From Candidatus Kapaibacterium sp. (GTDB lineage Bacteria; Bacteroidota; Ignavibacteria; Kapaibacteriales; Kapaibacteriaceae), in NCBI GenBank assembly GCA_030830285.1, contig JAURNF010000269.1, positions 1 through 18,733 on the forward strand: a stretch of DNA of 18,733 nt, written 5' to 3'. A program made the translations under genes and the position numbers. This document shows, piece after piece, positions 15,483 through 18,733 of this stretch. How positions within the stretch are numbered: position 1 is the first letter of the stretch; every line of letters starts with the position of its first letter. The notes below the pieces were generated by a model that ran no database searches, had not been told where the DNA came from, and saw only the letters and a list, made by a program, of their open reading frames with translations.

Positions 15483-15485
15483 GAG

Positions 15486-16028
15486 ATGGAAATTCCACTG
15501 CTTCCAGGTTATTCGCTGAGTCCTGCTACCGAGGACGAGTTCATGACGCTCTACAAAGAGCGAGAGTCGCAGTACTTCGCCGGATTCGAGCAAACAGACC
15601 TCATCGGTGATGTGTCGGATCACGACCGTGAGCAATTCGCCCTACGGCACAAGGCGTTTGCAGGCGGCGAGCGGTTTCAGTGGTTCATTCAGCACAAGGG
15701 TGACATCATCGGATGGACGCTTGCTCAGCAGGATGATCCGATCACACTGCTCATGCGCAATACCGCGGTCGACCCTACGCATCGCCGTGGAGGGGTCTAT
15801 ACCGCCGTGTTAGCATTCGTTGTTGCCTTCGCCCGAGAACATGGCTACCAGCGTATTACGTCAAAGCATTCCGCGACGAATAATGCGATTCTGATACCGA
15901 AGCTGAAGGCAGACTTTGTGATCAGCGGAATGCATGTTGACGAGAGGTTTGGTGTGATGGTGCATCTCACGCACTTCCTCTATCCGCATCGAAGGAGCGT
16001 CGTTGATCGCCGAGTTCGCGGCTTCTAG
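15486..16028 (+). CDS. GNAT-family N-acetyltransferase
   Basis: This 180-residue cytoplasmic protein has the GNAT layout. The central strand LLMRNTAVDPTHRRGGVYTAVLAFVVAFAREHGY holds the acetyl-CoA-binding loop (HRRGGVY, near the usual RxxGxG/A) and the following helix. ITSKHSATNNAILIPKLKADFVISGM is the C-terminal part where GNAT proteins have 'N..m..l..k.GF'. The substrate cannot be told. I chose ATG 15486 rather than the TTG at 15480 because the latter is inside the promoter box. It is divergent from sbtA, and 55 bases separate it from the tyrosinase gene, which has its own ribosome binding site. Confidence 0.83.
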   Translation: MEIPLLPGYSLSPATEDEFMTLYKERESQYFAGFEQTDLIGDVSDHDREQFALRHKAFAGGERFQWFIQHKGDIIGWTLAQQDDPITLLMRNTAVDPTHRRGGVYTAVLAFVVAFAREHGYQRITSKHSATNNAILIPKLKADFVISGMHVDERFGVMVHLTHFLYPHRRSVVDRRVRGF

Positions 16029-16083
16029 CTCATATGATGTCGTATTTTCGAAGCGAACAATCCGTACATGACAGGGGGTTTCA

Positions 16084-17199
16084 ATGCGCAAGTTCTATCG
16101 CCTACTCACGGCAAGTCTTCTCGTAGTCACATTCGTTGCATGTTCAACGACTGATCCGGTGGCGCCATCCGTGCGAGTGCGTAAGAACGCGAAGAACCTC
16201 ACAGCTGAAGAAAAGGCCGATTTCGTGAACGCAGTCCTCAAGCTGAAGGAGACGCCATCGCCGTACGATCCTAAGCTGAATTACTATGATCAGTTTGTGT
16301 ACTGGCACTTGCAGGCATTTTACTGCGTACCGGGAGACAACCAACACGAAATGTACCCAGCGCATCAACGTCCGTCATTCCTACCGTGGCACCGCGTCTA
16401 CCTCGACATGTTTGAAACAGCACTCAAGCAAGTGTCAGGAAAGGACATTGCCTTGCCGTATTGGGATTGGACAGATCCAGCATCTACTGCTGCGGTGTTT
16501 TCGGATGACCTCCTTGGTGGTGACGGAGATCCGTCACAAGAGTATGCAGTTACGACGGGTCCGTTTCGAAAGGATGCATGGATCGTGCGAGTAACTGATG
16601 TACGATTCTTCAAATCAGTCTTCATCGAAGAGAAGACCGACCCACACGATGTGCAGCACCTTGTGCGTGGCTTTGGCAAGTTCAAGGATAGTACAGTAAC
16701 GCTGCCAAGTGTTGCAGAACTCAACAACACCTTGAGCATCAGCAAGTATGATTCCGCACCATGGAATTCGTCAGTTGATACTGCAGTGAGTTTCCGAAAC
16801 TCCCTCGAAGGTTGGCGCCATACAGCTGGCGACACATGTAACGATGGCTTTATGGATGTGAAGTGGACTCCGACAAAACGGAGTGAGATGCACAACGTGG
16901 TGCATCTTTGGACAGGGGGCATCATCAAGCTGAACGGCAAGGTGATCGGTGGTAACATGACAACGGATACGTCACCGAACGATCCTGCGTTCTGGCTTCA
17001 TCATGCCAACATCGACCGCATCTGGAGCGCGTGGATGCAGCGCCACGGTCGTGTGTATGAACCAGTGACTGGTGGACCAAAGGGTTCGAACCTGAACGAT
17101 GTGATGATGCCGTGGGGTATGCGCACCGACGGAAAGAACACCCCGAACGCAGTACTTGATGGTTCGGTATTCAATGTCGAATACGACGTCTTGCCGTAA
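16084..17199 (+). CDS. Tyrosinase-domain copper oxidase, lipoprotein
   Basis: This 371-residue protein has a lipoprotein signal (FVAC, Cys20), so it is likely anchored in a membrane on the outer side. The type 3 copper site is complete. CuA: His75 (VYWHLQAF), His94 (PAHQRPS) and His103 (FLPWHR). CuB: His270 and His274 (MHNVVHLWTGG), and His307 in NDPAFWLHHANIDRIW. Tyrosinases hydroxylate monophenols and oxidise diphenols to quinones. No caddie or copper-chaperone gene lies beside it, and Cys81 between the first two CuA histidines could allow a thioether link as in fungal enzymes, though spacing is not diagnostic. The gene has the strongest ribosome binding site in the window (AGGGGG six bases before the ATG). 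A TATTTTCG box at 16043-16050 may be its -7 element. The VOC gene follows 26 bases later. Confidence 0.88.
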   Translation: MRKFYRLLTASLLVVTFVACSTTDPVAPSVRVRKNAKNLTAEEKADFVNAVLKLKETPSPYDPKLNYYDQFVYWHLQAFYCVPGDNQHEMYPAHQRPSFLPWHRVYLDMFETALKQVSGKDIALPYWDWTDPASTAAVFSDDLLGGDGDPSQEYAVTTGPFRKDAWIVRVTDVRFFKSVFIEEKTDPHDVQHLVRGFGKFKDSTVTLPSVAELNNTLSISKYDSAPWNSSVDTAVSFRNSLEGWRHTAGDTCNDGFMDVKWTPTKRSEMHNVVHLWTGGIIKLNGKVIGGNMTTDTSPNDPAFWLHHANIDRIWSAWMQRHGRVYEPVTGGPKGSNLNDVMMPWGMRTDGKNTPNAVLDGSVFNVEYDVLP

Positions 17200-17225
17200 C
17201 ACCCCCACAGACACAACAACAACGC

Positions 17226-17606
17226 ATGGGACACATTGTAGGAATTGGTGGGCTCTTCATTAAGAGCTCGCAGCCAGATGTTCTTCAAGCATGGTATCGC
17301 GACGTGCTCGGTATGCCATTACAGGATTGGGGCGGTGTCGTGTTACACCGTCAGACAGCAACGCCCGCGTATCAAGTATGGTCGGTGTTCTCTTCCGATA
17401 CAACATACTACGAGCCATCGACGAGTCCGTTTATGCTCAACCTAGCGGTAGACGACATGCTCGGGATGATCGCACACATCCGTGAACACGGCTCAGATGT
17501 TTGCGGTGGACCTGAGACAAATGAGCATGGAACGTTTGCGTGGATCCTGGACCCCGATGGCAACAAGATTGAGCTATGGCAAGCACCTGCTCAAATCTCA
17601 ATGTAA
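17226..17606 (+). CDS. VOC-family (glyoxalase/bleomycin-resistance fold) protein
   Basis: This 126-residue protein has two beta-alpha-beta-beta-beta modules. GIGGLFIKSSQPDVLQAWYRDVLGM opens the first, and FMLNLAVDDM followed by WILDPDGNKIELWQ closes the second; the Glu near residue 116 is at the usual metal-ligand position. VOC proteins bind a metal and act as isomerases, dioxygenases, or drug or fosfomycin resistance proteins; the substrate is not evident. The gene lies 26 bases after the tyrosinase with no terminator between, so cotranscription is possible. There is no ribosome binding site before its ATG. Its 3' end overlaps the minus-strand membrane-protein gene by 16 bases. Confidence 0.82.
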   Translation: MGHIVGIGGLFIKSSQPDVLQAWYRDVLGMPLQDWGGVVLHRQTATPAYQVWSVFSSDTTYYEPSTSPFMLNLAVDDMLGMIAHIREHGSDVCGGPETNEHGTFAWILDPDGNKIELWQAPAQISM

Positions 17607-17827
17607 AGTCCATATCCCAACGCCGCGAACAACACGCATACGTGCACGACAAGCCATGCCTGTTGCCACTTCGGTCGTTCATTGAATGGCTGTTTCGTGT
17701 CGAATGGGTCGAAGAGCAGCGCGATTCCAAAGTTCGATACCGCAGTCATGGTATTACCCTGACTCAGTACGACGATAGACATTACAACAAATCCAGCGTA
17801 GAGAAAGCGATTGATCTTTGGGCTCAT
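17591..17827 (-). CDS. Small two-helix membrane protein, unknown function
   Basis: This 78-residue protein has two hydrophobic helices (about 6-25 and 56-75) joined by a loop NFGIALLFDPFDTKQPFNERPKWQQAW. The loop pattern (LLFDPF then RPxWQxAW before the second helix) recurs, as I recall, in small uncharacterised Bacteroidota membrane proteins, but I cannot name a family. GTGGAGG lies four bases before the ATG at 17827, which decides this start over a TTG six codons upstream. It is the last gene of a minus-strand set with the VOC gene (23 bases upstream) and the T9SS protein. Confidence 0.68.
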   Translation of the reverse strand: MSPKINRFLYAGFVVMSIVVLSQGNTMTAVSNFGIALLFDPFDTKQPFNERPKWQQAWLVVHVCVLFAALGYGLYIEI

Positions 17828-17850
17828 TATGCCTCCACTGAACAATAGAG

Positions 17851-18228
17851 TTAGGCCATTGAATGAAGTGCCATGTGATTGCCTTCGCTATCGATGAAGA
17901 TTGCCATGTGTCCGAAGTTGTTCGGAAGTTCAACCTTCGTCATGACGATGGTTCCTCCTGCTGCTTGAACACGCGATAACACGGTGTTGAGATCAGGATT
18001 GGCATTAAGATAAAGCAGGGGACCAGCCGTTGCCGGCTTATGCTCCGGTATGTGCACAAGTGCGCCACCTACGCCCTCGCTTTGAGTCGGAAACATCGCC
18101 ATGGTTATTGGTTGCTGTGTCCCCGGAATCGTCATTCGCTGCATGGTACATGCAAGAATGTTCTCATAGAATGCCACAGCTCGTTCAAATTCTGAGGTTG
18201 GTACTTCGAACCAATTGACTGCATTCAT
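17851..18228 (-). CDS. VOC-family protein, second copy
   Basis: This 125-residue protein opens NWFEVPTSEFERAVAFYENIL, the usual start of a common bacterial VOC subgroup, and ends with GHMAIFIDSEGNHMALHS. At the last metal position this copy has HMALH instead of the usual Glu (IEL), so metal binding may differ. It shares only the fold with the VOC protein at 17226. The ATG overlaps the stop of the upstream T9SS protein gene by four bases (ATGA), which implies coupled translation. The two genes otherwise have no evident link in function. The substrate is not known. Confidence 0.83.
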   Translation of the reverse strand: MNAVNWFEVPTSEFERAVAFYENILACTMQRMTIPGTQQPITMAMFPTQSEGVGGALVHIPEHKPATAGPLLYLNANPDLNTVLSRVQAAGGTIVMTKVELPNNFGHMAIFIDSEGNHMALHSMA

Positions 18229-18733
18229 CGCATGACCTGTAAAACGTGAGATGTTGTTCCAATTCGCAGCACATATAGGCCCGACGGCAAGTGTGCGACC
18301 GATAGCGTCAGTGACCCTTCATCCATAGCAGTGCGATGTACGACCTCTTGGCCGAAATGGTTGCACAGCGTGATTGTGGCAAATGCGGGAACTGTTCCAA
18401 TAATCCGCACGCGATCGAATGCAGGATTCGGCGCAATCGTAACGTGTAGCTCGTCAGCCGACGCGACCGATGTTGGCTCTTCTGGCTCGTAGATGCGCAG
18501 CGAACGCTGATCACTCCATGCGCCCCAACCAGTGATGCCTGCAGCACGCACTCGCCATGCGTAGAGCGTATCAGAAGGTCGTAGCTGCGTTGAGTACGAA
18601 GTTGTTGTGAGCGTTGAATCACTCACAATCACACGATCATGAATGATCTCGATGTGATATCGCGATGCCATCAGTGATTCGCTCCACGTGAACTGGAGGC
18701 TGTCGACGTGCACTGTTGCAGAGTCGATAGGTA
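18225..18733 (-). CDS. T9SS-exported protein, C-terminal part (runs off the right edge)
   Basis: About 169 codons are visible and the frame is open to the window end, so the N-terminus is missing. The visible part begins with a fibronectin type III-like module, with LQFTWSESLMASRYHIEI and DTLYAWRVRAAGITGWGAWS (Y-WRVRA-G-WS is the usual core). It is followed by a type A sorting domain, HVTIAPNPAFDRVRI to LPSGLYVLRI and a short basic end. The protein is thus exported by T9SS to the surface or medium; what the missing part does cannot be told. The stop overlaps the downstream VOC gene start by four bases. Confidence 0.8.
   Translation of the reverse strand, partial: PIDSATVHVDSLQFTWSESLMASRYHIEIIHDRVIVSDSTLTTTSYSTQLRPSDTLYAWRVRAAGITGWGAWSDQRSLRIYEPEEPTSVASADELHVTIAPNPAFDRVRIIGTVPAFATITLCNHFGQEVVHRTAMDEGSLTLSVAHLPSGLYVLRIGTTSHVLQVMR

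Noticed and set aside
1..18733. CRISPR arrays, tRNAs, rRNAs, transposases or phage genes
   Set aside because: No regularly spaced repeats, no cloverleaf or rRNA-like stretches, and no integrase or transposase frames were seen on either strand.

Overview
The window reads as a chromosomal segment of a Bacteroidota/Chlorobi-group bacterium, with Kapabacteria or Ignavibacteria as my best guess. Four proteins end in a type IX secretion (T9SS) type A sorting domain (NP-type start, 'LPSGLY'/'LATGVYYVR'-type core, short basic tail). Several genes lack a Shine-Dalgarno site and instead carry TAnnTTTG-like boxes just upstream of the start, as is known for Bacteroidota promoters. Base composition is near 50% GC. 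I see no tRNA, rRNA, insertion sequence, phage gene or CRISPR. Coding density is very high, with no gene-free stretch over 300 bases.

Layout. (1) The left edge holds the N-terminal part of an RmlD-like dTDP-4-dehydrorhamnose reductase (minus), divergent from a T9SS-exported arylsulfotransferase-like beta-propeller protein (458-2869, plus). (2) A convergent minus-strand pair follows: a periplasmic rhodanese and, overlapping it, a TsdA-type diheme cytochrome c (thiosulfate dehydrogenase/tetrathionate reductase family). (3) Divergent from that pair is a tightly overlapping plus-strand operon: an outer-membrane porin-like barrel, a small CDF-type cation transporter, and a POTRA-less Omp85-type barrel. 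(4) A single gene for a PhoX-family (DUF839) T9SS-exported protein has its own promoter and a strong terminator. (5) A membrane-anchored MauG-type diheme peroxidase with an imelysin-like N-terminal region lies between two terminators. (6) A small secreted barrel-like protein (minus) is divergent from a multicopper oxidase with a T9SS tail, which overlaps by four bases a secreted CxxC redoxin. (7) An SbtA-type bicarbonate transporter (minus) is divergent from a GNAT acetyltransferase across a 50-bp region carrying two near-consensus Bacteroidota -7 boxes. (8) A tyrosinase lipoprotein is followed by a VOC-family protein. (9) The right edge holds a minus-strand operon: a T9SS-exported protein (C-terminal part only), a second VOC protein and a two-helix membrane protein, the last overlapping the first VOC gene tail to tail.

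Functionally this is an envelope-heavy region. Most products are secreted, periplasmic or membrane-bound, and many are redox or metal proteins: two c-type diheme proteins, two copper oxidases, a PhoX-like Fe/Ca protein, a cation transporter and two metal-fold VOC proteins. TsdA with rhodanese suggests sulfur-compound oxidation or reduction. The multicopper oxidase/redoxin pair and the tyrosinase suggest extracytoplasmic copper-dependent oxidation. No single new multi-gene system is evident. The most unusual items are the multicopper oxidase-redoxin coupling, the imelysin-like/peroxidase fusion, the porin-CDF-Omp85 operon and the bacterial lipoprotein tyrosinase.
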